Origin: Janthinobacterium fluminis
GTDB lineage: Bacteria > Pseudomonadota > Gammaproteobacteria > Burkholderiales > Burkholderiaceae_D
NCBI RefSeq assembly: GCF_028595325.1
Contig: NZ_JAQQXR010000008.1
Span: forward strand, 124,001-188,000
Length of the DNA: 64,000 bases
Direction: 5' to 3'
Shown: one piece after another, positions 9,179 through 17,565 of the stretch
How the letters are laid out: each line of letters begins with the position of its first letter
Position numbering within the stretch: position 1 is the stretch's first letter
The notes under the pieces: generated by a model
Told to the model about the DNA's origin: nothing
The model's database searches: none
What the model saw: the letters and a program-made list of their open reading frames with translations, nothing else
Translations under genes and position numbers: made by a program

Positions 9179-10012
9179 CTAGTTGCGCTGTTCGCCCTCC
9201 GGTTCGCCCGGGTAGGCCAGCATGCCGGCGGCGATGTCGGCGCTGACGTGGCGCTCGAAGATGGCTTTCAGCGTGCCGTCGGCGCGCATTTCCCGCATCG
9301 TCCGCTCGAACAGTTGCACCGTCGCCGCCGGCACGGTCTGGCGCGACAGCACCAGCGCGCCGACGACGACGTCCCTGGGCGCCCAGTCCATCGGCCGGAA
9401 ATCATCGTTCAGCTCGCCGTTCTTGAACAGCGGCATCCAACTCGTGGGCAGGCTCAGCACGGCCTGCACGCGGCCTATCTTCAGCAGGTGGACCAGGGCC
9501 GTGTAGTCGGCCGTGTCGTAGACGCGGCCCTGGGCGCGCAGCTTGTCGAGCCAGGCGTCATAGGTGGGGCCGTGCTTGAAGCTTTTGACGACGGCGATCT
9601 TGTAGGACGGCTCAGCGAGGAACTCGTCCAGGCTGCGCACCTTGACGGCGAGGCTCTTGGGGAGCAAGACGTAGTTGCGGGTCGCCATATACGGCACGAA
9701 GCGGGCGAATTTCTTGCGTTCGGTGGTGGGAATGGCCGACACCGACATGTCCAGGGTGCCTGTCTGTATCATCGCCCAGATGCGCACGCGCGAGTCGGTC
9801 AGGTAGCGGAAGCGGCAGCCGCTGCGCCGCCCCAGTTCGGTGACGAGGTCCTTGTCGATGCCGCTCCAGGCGCCGCCGCTGCGGTAGTACAGGGCGCCGT
9901 GGTCGTAGAAGGCGACGCTGATGGCGGCGCAGCCGGCCGGGCCGGGCTGGCGCGCGGCCGCTTCGGCGCCGGCGCCGAGCAGCAAGCAGCACAGGATGAG
10001 GCGGGTCAGCAC
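9179..10012 (-). CDS. Orphan periplasmic solute-binding protein, SBP_bac_3 type
   Basis: A 277-residue protein with a cleavable signal peptide (about residues 1-20, hydrophobic core LILCCLLLGAGA). The mature part reads like a family 3 amino-acid-binding protein: an early YYRSGGAWSGIDKDLVTELG, then DMSVSAIPTTERKKF and YDTADYTALVHLLKIGRVQAV. The start is GTG with GGGGGA about nine bases upstream. No permease or ATPase lies beside it, so it may serve a distant transporter or act as a sensor; the ligand is unknown. It is convergent with the AI-2E gene. Confidence 0.85.
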   Translation of the reverse strand: MLTRLILCCLLLGAGAEAAARQPGPAGCAAISVAFYDHGALYYRSGGAWSGIDKDLVTELGRRSGCRFRYLTDSRVRIWAMIQTGTLDMSVSAIPTTERKKFARFVPYMATRNYVLLPKSLAVKVRSLDEFLAEPSYKIAVVKSFKHGPTYDAWLDKLRAQGRVYDTADYTALVHLLKIGRVQAVLSLPTSWMPLFKNGELNDDFRPMDWAPRDVVVGALVLSRQTVPAATVQLFERTMREMRADGTLKAIFERHVSADIAAGMLAYPGEPEGEQRN

Positions 10013-10086
10013 GGCCGTTTCCCCCAGAGGTTGTTCTCACTCTAGCAGATACGGCGGCGCGGACCAAGCGGTTTAGCCGGCCGTCC

Positions 10087-11427
10087 TCAGTCCTGTTCGT
10101 CCGGCCCCATGTGGCGCTCCAGCTTCGGTATCACCTTGATGAGGACAATGCGCGGACCGTTCATTTTCTTTACAACAATATCGAAGTCGGCGAAGGTGAT
10201 GCGCTGCCCCTGCTTCGGGATGTCGCCCAGCTTGACCATGATCAGGCCGCCGACGGATTCCACGTCCTCCAGCCCCAGCTCCTCGTTCTCGATGTCGATG
10301 CCGAGGATGCGTTCGAGCGAGAAGATCGGCAGGCTGGCCTTGCCGACCAGCGTGCCGTCGCTCTGGCGCAGCCAGTCGTTCTCGTTGGGGCGGAATTCGT
10401 CGCGGATTTCGCCGACCATGGCGCCGAGCAGGTTGTCGAGCGTGATGAAGCCGAGCGGGCGCTTGCCCTTTTCGCCGATCAGCGCGAAGTGCGGCGCGCC
10501 GTCGCGGAAGCGGCGGAACAGCTCCAGCGCCGGGGTGCGCGCGGAAATCACGTCGACGGGGCGCAGGAAGGGCCGCAGCGAGGTGATCGGTTTGCCGGCC
10601 TGCTGGGCGAAAAACAAGTCCTTCAGGTGGATCACGCCGAGCACGTCGTCGCCGTTCTCGTCGAAATACGGGTAGCGGCTGAAGCGGTTGCGCAGCACCG
10701 TCTGCAGGTTCTCGTCGAGCGATTTGGTGGCGTGCAGGGCGATCACCTCGTTAATCGGGCGCATCAGGTCGGACACCGTCAACTGCTCGAATTCCAGCGA
10801 CTGGGCGAGGATGTTGCGCTCGTCGCGGGTGAACTTCTCGCCCGGCTGGCTGGTGCGCAGGATCAGCTTCAACTCCTCGGTCGAGTAGTGCGCATCGTGG
10901 CCGCCGCCGCCGGACAGGCCGACCAGGCGCAGCACGGCGTTGGCGCTGGCGTTCAGCAGCCAGATGGCCGGATACATGGTCCAGTAGAAGCCGTACAGCG
11001 GAACCGAGCTCCACAGGCCGATCACTTCCGGGTTGCGGATGGCCAGCGACTTCGGCGCCAGTTCGCCGACGACGATGTGCAGGAAGGAGATGACGAGGAA
11101 GGCGAAGGCGAACGAGACGCCGTGGATCAGTTGCGGCGAGCTCACGCCGAGGGCCGCGAAGAGCGGTTCGAGCAGGCCGGCGAAGGCCGGTTCGCCGACC
11201 CAGCCCAGGCCCAGCGAGGCCAGGGTGATGCCGAGCTGGCAGGCCGACAGGTAGGAATCGAGTTCGCCGTGGACCTTGGCCAGGGTGCGTCCGCGCAGGC
11301 CCTGGGTCTTGGCGATGGCGCGGATGCGGGTGCGCCGCAGGGTGACGATGCCGAATTCGGCCGCCACGAAAAAACCGTTGAGCGCGACCAGGAACAGGGC
11401 GAGCAGGACTAGCAAGACGTTATGCAT
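10087..11427 (-). CDS. CNNM/HlyC-CorC family membrane protein with CBS pair
   Basis: A 446-residue protein with an N-terminal DUF21/CNNM membrane domain (three to four helices, residues about 1-190, including LVALNGFFVAAEFG), two CBS domains (about 205-330, containing MRPINEVIALHATK and ALIGEKGKRPLGFITLDNLL) and a C-terminal CorC_HlyC domain ending in KKMNGPRIVLIKVIP. The family is often labelled hemolysin but is linked to Mg2+/Co2+ export or metal homeostasis. I use the ATG at 11427 (MHNVLLVLLALF) because the longer frame to 11514 adds 29 residues of non-family, polar sequence. Confidence 0.92.
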   Translation of the reverse strand: MHNVLLVLLALFLVALNGFFVAAEFGIVTLRRTRIRAIAKTQGLRGRTLAKVHGELDSYLSACQLGITLASLGLGWVGEPAFAGLLEPLFAALGVSSPQLIHGVSFAFAFLVISFLHIVVGELAPKSLAIRNPEVIGLWSSVPLYGFYWTMYPAIWLLNASANAVLRLVGLSGGGGHDAHYSTEELKLILRTSQPGEKFTRDERNILAQSLEFEQLTVSDLMRPINEVIALHATKSLDENLQTVLRNRFSRYPYFDENGDDVLGVIHLKDLFFAQQAGKPITSLRPFLRPVDVISARTPALELFRRFRDGAPHFALIGEKGKRPLGFITLDNLLGAMVGEIRDEFRPNENDWLRQSDGTLVGKASLPIFSLERILGIDIENEELGLEDVESVGGLIMVKLGDIPKQGQRITFADFDIVVKKMNGPRIVLIKVIPKLERHMGPDEQD

Positions 11428-11469
11428 ATGTGCCGTAAGGCTGTTAAAACAAGCATCATAAACGACGTT

Positions 11470-11507
11470 GGCGCGGCGGCGCGGATTTTCAGCCGCGCCG
11501 CCGCGCC
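11470..11507. repeat. Long GC-rich hairpin between two minus-strand genes
   Basis: Bases 11470-11484 and 11493-11507 are a perfect 15-bp inverted repeat with an eight-base loop. It lies just past the 3' end of the binding-protein gene that stops at 11527. No T-run follows on the minus strand, so it is not a canonical intrinsic terminator; an RNA-stabilising or attenuating role is possible. Confidence 0.6.
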
Positions 11508-11526
11508 GCGGCAAGGCCGGCGCCGC

Positions 11527-12336
11527 CTATTTGCCGGCGGCGCCCGGCTCGGCGGGCGCGTTCGGCCGCAGGCCCGGCGGCGTTTCGCCGGGCAGCCATT
11601 TGGCGTAGATGGCGGCGAAGCGGCCGTCGCGTTTCATCTCGTCCAGGCTGGCCTGCCATTGCTGCACCAGCGCGTCGGCGCTCTGGCGCGAGAAGGCGAT
11701 GTAGTACTGCGACTCCATGAAGGTGTACACGGGCTCGGCGTCGCCGGCCTTGGCGCCGACATTCTGCAGCAGCGCGGCTATGGTCAGGTTGTCGCCGACC
11801 ATCAGGCCGCGCCGGCCCGCCATCAGCATGCGCACCATGATGTCGGGGCGCGACACGGCTTGCAGATTGACGAAGCCGAGGTGGTTCAGCACCTGGTGGG
11901 AATAGTATTCGCGGGGCACCAGGATGACGCCGGCCGCCTTCGCCTCGGCCAGGTTGGCCAGGTGCACGCCGTCGCCGCGCCTGGCGTAGAAGCTGGTTTT
12001 CACGGTGGCGATCGGGCCTACCCATTTGAATTGCGCTTCGCGCTCGGCGGTGCGCATGGTCGCGAACAGCGCGATATTCGGCTCCTGCTGCAGCATGGCG
12101 TAGGCGCGCGCCCAAGGCAGCACCTGCACCGCCTGATGGCTTTTCAGGCGCCGCTGGATGTCGTCGACGAGGTCGACGCCGAGGCCGGCCGCCTTGCCTT
12201 GCTCGCTGAAGGAGATCGGCGGGTTTTCCTCGGTGAGGATGCGCAGCTCCGTCGCGCGCGCGGCCGGGGCGGCGCCCAGCAGGGCGAGCGCGCCCAGGCA
12301 GATCGACATGAGCCGTCTCCGTGTCCGCGCCGCCAT
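11527..12336 (-). CDS. Orphan periplasmic solute-binding protein, SBP_bac_3 type
   Basis: A 269-residue exported protein with a basic n-region (ARTRRR), a hydrophobic core (SICLGALALLGAA) and a likely cleavage after AARA. The mature part starts TELRILTEENPPISF and contains GLGVDLVDDIQRRL and ALFATMRTAEREAQFKWVGPI, typical of family 3 binding proteins. Residue 1 is placed at ATG 12336, which has a G-rich stretch about five bases upstream; ATG 12351 is an alternative. No transporter partners are adjacent. It is a distinct paralogue of the protein at 9179-10012 rather than a recent duplicate. Confidence 0.83.
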   Translation of the reverse strand: MAARTRRRLMSICLGALALLGAAPAARATELRILTEENPPISFSEQGKAAGLGVDLVDDIQRRLKSHQAVQVLPWARAYAMLQQEPNIALFATMRTAEREAQFKWVGPIATVKTSFYARRGDGVHLANLAEAKAAGVILVPREYYSHQVLNHLGFVNLQAVSRPDIMVRMLMAGRRGLMVGDNLTIAALLQNVGAKAGDAEPVYTFMESQYYIAFSRQSADALVQQWQASLDEMKRDGRFAAIYAKWLPGETPPGLRPNAPAEPGAAGK

Positions 12337-12439
12337 CGCCGCCCCCGTCATCCTGAATGCCGATGCGAAAATTATACCCTCAATATTTCCGGGGGAAAGC
12401 GGAAATTGCCGCGCGGTACAGCGCACGGCAAGCCCGGGT

Positions 12440-13789
12440 TTACGCGGCCGTGCCCAGCCTGGCGTCGCCGCCGGCCTTGCCGGCCGGCGGACGCCGCATG
12501 CCCCACACCATCAGGGTCGAGACGACGGCGGGAATCGCCACGACGAGGAAGATGGTGCTGTTGGGCCAGTTCAGGCGTATCAGTTCGCCGCCCAGCACCG
12601 GGCCGACGATGGAGCCGATGCGCCCCACGCCCAGGCTCCAGCCGATGCCGGTCGAGCGCAGCGTGGTCGGGTAGTAGCTGGCGGCCAGGGCGTTGACGGC
12701 GGGCTGGCCGCCGACCACGCAAAAGCCGGCGATGCAGATGGCCGTGAACAGGAAGGCCAGCGAGACGTCGGGGCGGCCGATCAGGGCGATCGCCACGGCC
12801 GCCACGGCGAAGCAGGGCAGCAGCACGCGGCGGAAGCTGGAGCGGTCGATCAACTGGCCCATGACGACGGTGCCGATGGTGCCGCCCACTTGCAGCGCGG
12901 TGCCGGCCAGCACCGCGTTGGCCGTGGACAGGCCGGCGTCCTTGGCGATGGTCGGCAGCCAGTTCGACAGGAAGTACAGGTTCAGCAGGTTCATGAAGTT
13001 GATGACCCACAGCAGCACCGTCATCTTGGCGCGGCCGTCCTTGAACAGTTGCAGCACCGGCGCGCCCTTGTGCTCTTTTTCATGGACGATGAACTGGCTG
13101 TCGCGGTCGATGACGGTGTCGGGGGCGATGCGCTTCAGCCAGCGCGCCACCTTGTCGAGGTTCTTCTTGCGCAGCACGAGGAATTGCATGGATTCCGGCA
13201 GCAGGAAGAACATCAGGATGCCGATCACCAGCGGCACGATGCCGCCGACGTAGAACACGGATTGCCAGCCGAACGTGGGGATCAAGGCCGCCGACAGCAG
13301 GCCGCCGAGCACGGCGCCGACGGTGAAGCCGCAGGAGACGAGCATCATCAGGGTGACCCTTTTGCGCAGCGGGCTGTACTCGCCGGCCAGCGCCATCGCG
13401 TTCGGCATCACGGCGCCCAGGCCCAGGCCGGTGATGAAGCGGATGATCTGCAATTGCTCGATGCTGGTGGCCAGCGGCGTCAGCAGCATGCAGACCGAGA
13501 AGAACAGCGTCGCGCCGATCAGCACGGGGCGGCGCCCGACCTTGTCGGCGGCGATGCTGAACAGCAGCGAGCCGACCAACATGCCCAGCAGGCCGGCGCC
13601 GAACACGGGGCCGAGGTTGGCTTTGCTGACGTGCCAGTCCTGGATGATGGCCGGGGCCACGTAACCCATCGCCTGCACGTCGAAACCGTCCATGATGACG
13701 CACAGGCCGCACAGGATCAGCATGCCGATCTGGAAGCCGCCGATGTTGTTGTTGTTGATGAGATCGGGAATGTCGATCGTTTTACTCAT
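12440..13789 (-). CDS. MFS transporter, aromatic acid:H+ symporter (AAHS) type
   Basis: A 449-residue, twelve-helix major facilitator. The first helix ends in MDGFDVQAMGYVAPAI, the DGxD-type motif characteristic of the AAHS group (PcaK/BenK-like), and the 2-3 loop reads DKVGRRPVLIG. These proteins import aromatic acids such as 4-hydroxybenzoate or benzoate with protons; no catabolic genes lie nearby, so the substrate is open. The ATG has AGGAG about nine bases upstream. The NhaR-like regulator gene lies 178 bases upstream on the same strand. Confidence 0.88.
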   Translation of the reverse strand: MSKTIDIPDLINNNNIGGFQIGMLILCGLCVIMDGFDVQAMGYVAPAIIQDWHVSKANLGPVFGAGLLGMLVGSLLFSIAADKVGRRPVLIGATLFFSVCMLLTPLATSIEQLQIIRFITGLGLGAVMPNAMALAGEYSPLRKRVTLMMLVSCGFTVGAVLGGLLSAALIPTFGWQSVFYVGGIVPLVIGILMFFLLPESMQFLVLRKKNLDKVARWLKRIAPDTVIDRDSQFIVHEKEHKGAPVLQLFKDGRAKMTVLLWVINFMNLLNLYFLSNWLPTIAKDAGLSTANAVLAGTALQVGGTIGTVVMGQLIDRSSFRRVLLPCFAVAAVAIALIGRPDVSLAFLFTAICIAGFCVVGGQPAVNALAASYYPTTLRSTGIGWSLGVGRIGSIVGPVLGGELIRLNWPNSTIFLVVAIPAVVSTLMVWGMRRPPAGKAGGDARLGTAA

Positions 13790-13883
13790 GTTGCTGACTC
13801 CTGGTTTTTATTGGTTTGCGCTGGTCGGTCGGGCGGCCGGCGCCCGCTTTCCAGTCGTTCATTAAAGTCCAGTTTTATCTATT

Positions 13884-13904
13884 ATTCAAACGTTATTTTC
13901 GAAT
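13884..13904. promoter_or_regulatory. Possible LysR-type operator
   Basis: The sequence ATTCAAA-N7-TTCGAAT is an imperfect inverted repeat (6 of 7 positions pair) containing the T-N11-A spacing favoured by LysR regulators. It sits in the 178-base AT-rich gap between the NhaR-like gene and the MFS gene. The assignment to either gene is a guess. Confidence 0.3.
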
Positions 13905-13967
13905 GGATTTATTAGTTTTTCTTGTGAATGGCGGCGCCGGCCGCTCTGCGCGCCGGCGCGCGGCGCC

Positions 13968-14885
13968 TCAATCGCGGCTGGCGACGGCGAACAGGCCCTT
14001 GTGCACGGTCGCCAGGATGGCCTCGACGGCCGGGTGCTTGATCTTGCGTTCGGCCGATATCGCGTAGAACTGCTCGCGCAGTTCCGGCACGTCGCCCACC
14101 AGCTCGGCATTGAACTGCTCCTTGATGTCCGATTCCAGCGCCGCCGGCGCGAAAAACAGGCCCAGGCCGTTGCGGCCGAAGGTGTTGAGCATGGCGTTGT
14201 CCTCGAATTCCCCGACCACGTCGGGACGCACGCCGTGCTGCACCAGCCATTCGTCGATGCGGCCGCGCAGCGCGTTGTTGCGCGTCGGCAGCAGCAGCGG
14301 CGCGCCGTTCAGGCTGCCCGGAAAGCCGTCGCGGTAGCGCTCGGCCAGCGCCGCCACGCCGAACAGCTTCATCGCGCTTTCCCCCAGCAGGTGGCTGAAC
14401 ACGCGCAGGCTGGCGCCGGCCCGCACCGAGCGGTCCGTCAGCACGACGTCGAGCTTGTGCATGGCCAGGTCGGCCAGCAGCGATTCGAATTCGTGCTCGT
14501 AGCAGGCCAGCTTCACCTGCACCGGCAGCGTGCGGGTCGCCTCCAGCAGGCGGTAGGCGATCAGCTTGGGCAGCGAGTCGGAAATGCCCACCGTCAGGCG
14601 CATCTTTTCGGCATCCGTTTCGATCAGCGCGTCCTGCAACTGCTCGCCGAGCAGGAAGATCTGGTCGGCGTAGCCGAGCGCCATGCGCCCCGCCTCGGTC
14701 GGCACCAGGCGCCGCCCCTGCGGCGCCAGCAGGGATTTCCCCACCGCCTGTTCCAGCAGGGCCAGCTGGCTGCTGATGGTCTGCACCGCCAGCCCCAGGC
14801 GCTCGGCCGCGCGCGTGACGCCGCCCTCCTTGGCGACGACCCAAAAGAAATATAGATGGCGAAAGTTTAGTCCGGTGGTTTTCAT
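13968..14885 (-). CDS. nhaR: LysR-family regulator, NhaR-like
   Basis: A 305-residue LysR regulator. The N-terminal winged helix-turn-helix is NhaR-like: NFRHLYFFWVVAKEGGVTRA, then AERLGLAVQTISSQLALLEQ and GRRLVPTEAGRMALGYADQI. The effector domain follows from about residue 90. NhaR in enteric bacteria activates the Na+/H+ antiporter gene in response to sodium; no antiporter is in this window. It is divergent from the DUF475/TerD operon (102-base gap) and upstream of an MFS gene, so either may be a target. The symbol reflects family resemblance, not proven function. Confidence 0.85.
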   Translation of the reverse strand: MKTTGLNFRHLYFFWVVAKEGGVTRAAERLGLAVQTISSQLALLEQAVGKSLLAPQGRRLVPTEAGRMALGYADQIFLLGEQLQDALIETDAEKMRLTVGISDSLPKLIAYRLLEATRTLPVQVKLACYEHEFESLLADLAMHKLDVVLTDRSVRAGASLRVFSHLLGESAMKLFGVAALAERYRDGFPGSLNGAPLLLPTRNNALRGRIDEWLVQHGVRPDVVGEFEDNAMLNTFGRNGLGLFFAPAALESDIKEQFNAELVGDVPELREQFYAISAERKIKHPAVEAILATVHKGLFAVASRD

Positions 14886-14987
14886 CTTCTGCTTTTACGA
14901 AGTAATTCTTCCATTATCTCCTATTTTTAAATGTTTGGATGTTGGTTACACTGGCCTTCATCGCATTACATATAAAAGGGGAATCGA

Positions 14988-16034
14988 ATGAAACATTTCA
15001 GAGTGTCGTTTCTGGTCACGGCGCTATGCCTGGCCGGCGCCGGCTGGTGGGGCTACAGCCACAGCGGCATGTCCGGCCTGCTGTCGGCCGTCGGCATCGC
15101 CGTCATCCTCGGCGTCATGGAAGTGTCGCTGTCGTTTGACAACGCGGTGGTCAACGCCTCGGTCTTGAAGACCTGGGACAAGTTCTGGCAGTCCTTATTC
15201 CTTGGCGTCGGCATCATCATCGCCGTGTTCGGCATGCGTTTGCTGTTCCCGCTGGTGATCGTGGCGCAGGCCGCCGACCTGGGACTGGTGGAAGTGTGGA
15301 ACCTGGCCTTGAACAATCCCGAAGCCTACTCGATGCACCTGACCAACCACCACGCGGAAGTGGCGGCCTTCGGCGGTATTTTCCTGCTGCTGGTTTTCCT
15401 GAACTTCCTGCTTGACGCCGAAAAAGAGATGCACTGGCTGGGCCACCTGGAAGAAAAGCTTGGCGCGCTGGGCAAGATTTCCTCGGTGTCCGTGATGGTC
15501 GCGCTGGGTACGCTGATGGCCAGCCTGACGATGGTGGACGAGGGCCAGAAGCTGGTCGTGCTGACGGCGGGTCTGTGGGGTGTACTGACGTATGTCGGCG
15601 TGGACGTGGTGAGCGGTTTGCTGGAAAAAGAAGAGAATGGCACGAATGTCGGCGATCTGGTCAAGCGCGGCGGTATCGGCGGCTTCCTGTACCTGGAGGT
15701 GCTGGACGCATCGTTCTCCTTCGACGGCGTGATCGGCGCGTTTGCGATCACCAAGGATGTCGTGATCATCATGCTGGGCCTGGCAATCGGCGCGATGTTC
15801 GTGCGCTCGATGACGGTGTTCCTGGTGCAGAAGGGTACACTCGACGAGTTCGTTTTCCTGGAGCACGGCGCCCACTATGCGATCGGTATCCTGGCCTTGA
15901 TTATGTTGGCAAGCATGAAGTTCCACATTCCGGAACTGTTCACCGGCCTGATCGGCGTGGCCTTCATCCTGGCGTCGCTGTGGTCGTCGGTCCGTTACAA
16001 ACGCAAGCAGGGCGCGCTGGAAGTGGCGGCCTGA
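14988..16034 (+). CDS. DUF475 family TerC-like integral membrane protein
   Basis: A 348-residue membrane protein with about nine helices. It has the two TerC-superfamily acidic motifs, VMEVSLSFDNAVVNA and LEVLDASFSFDGVIGAF, which lie in membrane segments and probably bind metal. DUF475 proteins occur with TerD genes in tellurite and stress-resistance clusters. The ATG has AGGGGAA about six bases upstream. It opens a four-gene set with two TerD proteins and an AIM24-like protein. A role as a metal exporter or stress-linked membrane platform is inferred. Confidence 0.88.
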   Translation: MKHFRVSFLVTALCLAGAGWWGYSHSGMSGLLSAVGIAVILGVMEVSLSFDNAVVNASVLKTWDKFWQSLFLGVGIIIAVFGMRLLFPLVIVAQAADLGLVEVWNLALNNPEAYSMHLTNHHAEVAAFGGIFLLLVFLNFLLDAEKEMHWLGHLEEKLGALGKISSVSVMVALGTLMASLTMVDEGQKLVVLTAGLWGVLTYVGVDVVSGLLEKEENGTNVGDLVKRGGIGGFLYLEVLDASFSFDGVIGAFAITKDVVIIMLGLAIGAMFVRSMTVFLVQKGTLDEFVFLEHGAHYAIGILALIMLASMKFHIPELFTGLIGVAFILASLWSSVRYKRKQGALEVAA

Positions 16035-16042
16035 CAGAAATA

Positions 16043-16071
16043 AGGCGGCAAACGCTGAGCACCAGTTTGCC
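16043..16071 (+). repeat. Hairpin between DUF475 and terD
   Basis: CGGCAAAC (about 16046-16053) pairs with GTTTGCCG (about 16064-16071) in the 144-base gap after the DUF475 stop. There is no T-run, so it may be an RNA stabiliser or weak attenuator that lets the downstream ter genes be expressed at another level. Confidence 0.45.
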
Positions 16072-16178
16072 GCAGGCAGTACCAGGCGCCAGCGCCGGCT
16101 CCGCGGGGCGGAACGGTGGCTGCGCCAGGTGTTCGTGAAGCACGGCAGTACTTTCATATCACATAGGAGAAACACATC

Positions 16179-16754
16179 ATGGCAATCAGTCTGCAAAAAG
16201 GCGGTAACGTTAATCTGAGCAAAGAAGCTCCGGGCCTGTCGAAAATGATCGTCGGTTTGGGTTGGGATGCGCGCGCCACCGACGGCGCCGCGTTCGACAT
16301 CGACGGCTCCGCTTTCCTGCTCAAGGTCGACGGTAAGGTGCGCGCCGACCTCGACATGATCTTCTACAACAACCTGAAGTCCAGCGACACCTCGGTGACC
16401 CACTCGGGCGACAACCGCACCGGCGCCGGCGACGGCGACGACGAAACCGTCACCATCGACCTGGGCCTGGTGCCGGCCGACGTCGAGAAAATCGCCGTCT
16501 GCGTGACGATCCACGACGCCGAAGCGCGCAAGCAAAACTTCGGCATGGTGCAAAAGGCGTATGTGCGTTGCATCAACGCCAACGGCAACACGGAAATCGC
16601 CCGCTTCGACCTGTCCGAAGACGGCTCGGCCGAGACGGCGATGGTGTTCGGTGAAATCTACCGCAACGGCGCCGATTGGAAGTTCAAGGCCATCGGCCAG
16701 GGTTACAAAGGCGGCCTGGGTCCTTTGGCCGCGTCGTTCGGCGTCGGTGTCTAA
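16179..16754 (+). CDS. TerD family protein
   Basis: A 191-residue TerD-domain protein. TerD folds bind Ca2+ through acidic loops; the signature [12 protein letters not shown] (about residues 73-84) is intact, as are the opening block [20 protein letters not shown], the central GLGWDARAT and the [11 protein letters not shown] stretch. The family is tied to tellurite, phage and oxidative-stress resistance, and is thought to work at the membrane with TerC. The ATG has AGGAG upstream (16167-16171). It shares the operon with the AIM24-like gene and a second TerD at 17566. Confidence 0.93.
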   Translation: MAISLQKGGNVNLSKEAPGLSKMIVGLGWDARATDGAAFDIDGSAFLLKVDGKVRADLDMIFYNNLKSSDTSVTHSGDNRTGAGDGDDETVTIDLGLVPADVEKIAVCVTIHDAEARKQNFGMVQKAYVRCINANGNTEIARFDLSEDGSAETAMVFGEIYRNGADWKFKAIGQGYKGGLGPLAASFGVGV

Positions 16755-16763
16755 ATAAGCAGT

Positions 16764-16795
16764 CTGCCGCGGCCCGCCTGGCGGGCCGCGGGCAG
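16764..16795 (+). repeat. Strong hairpin after first terD
   Basis: CTGCC-GCGGCCCGC (16764-16777) pairs with GCGGGCCGC-G-GGCAG (16781-16795) with a three-base loop and one bulge. No T-tract follows, so transcription probably continues into the next gene; the structure could protect the upstream mRNA. Confidence 0.55.
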
Positions 16796-16845
16796 CCCGG
16801 TGGTCAATTCGCAGGCCTGCTTTCAGGCGATAAGGAAAGAGTCAA

Positions 16846-17541
16846 ATGCCAGTATTTAGCGTAACAGGGGATGTGGACCCGTTTCTGCACGTGTCGCTTG
16901 CGAAGGGCGAGAAGATTTATTGCGAATCGGACGCGATGGTGATGATGGAGGCCAGCCTGGATCTGAAGGGCAAGATGACCGGCGGCATAGGCAGCGCCAT
17001 CATGCGCCGCTTCGCCAACGGCGAATCGTTCTTCCAGCAGCACATCGAGGCCGTGCGCGGCGACGGCGATTGCCTGCTGTCGCCGACGCTGCCGGGCGCG
17101 GTGCAAGTGGTCGACGTCGGCGCGCGCCAGTACATGCTCAGCGACGGCGCCTTCGTCGCCGCCAGTTCCGGCGTCGAACTGAAGGTGCGCACGCAGAGCC
17201 TGGGCAATGCCTTGTTCGCGCAGAGCGGCGGTTTCTTCATCACCGAGACGGCCGGCAGCGGCCAGGTCGCCGTGTCCGGCTTCGGCTCGATGTCGGAGTT
17301 GGAGGTCACGCCCGGCAAGGACGTGGTCATCGACAATTCCCATGTGGTGTGCTGGGACAGCCGGCTGCACTACGAGATTTCCATCACGACGGGCAACAGC
17401 GGCGGCTTCCTCGGCAATCTGGTGAACAGCCAGACCAGCGGCGAGGGCATGGTGCTGAAGTTTTCCGGCCAGGGCAAGGTGCTGGTGTGCTCGCGCAACC
17501 GCGCCGCCTTCCTGAGCTGGACCCAGCGCAAGCAGTCGTAA
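16846..17541 (+). CDS. AIM24 / TIGR00266 family protein
   Basis: A 231-residue soluble beta-rich protein of the AIM24 family. Seen features: an N-terminal VSLAKGEKIYCESDAMVMME-like block, the MTGGIGSAIMRRFANGESFF segment, and a C-terminal GGFLGNLVNSQTSGEGMVLKFSG. Bacterial members often sit with TerD genes; their molecular function is unknown to me, though the family resembles tryptophan-attenuator-binding-like folds. The gene lies between two TerD genes in the same orientation. Confidence 0.88.
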   Translation: MPVFSVTGDVDPFLHVSLAKGEKIYCESDAMVMMEASLDLKGKMTGGIGSAIMRRFANGESFFQQHIEAVRGDGDCLLSPTLPGAVQVVDVGARQYMLSDGAFVAASSGVELKVRTQSLGNALFAQSGGFFITETAGSGQVAVSGFGSMSELEVTPGKDVVIDNSHVVCWDSRLHYEISITTGNSGGFLGNLVNSQTSGEGMVLKFSGQGKVLVCSRNRAAFLSWTQRKQS

Positions 17542-17565
17542 CTACACACAATCAAGGAGTTTTAT

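Noticed and set aside
13905..13966. GC-rich hairpin after nhaR as an intrinsic terminator
   Set aside because: The sequence that follows on the minus strand is A-rich rather than T-rich, so the case is weak.
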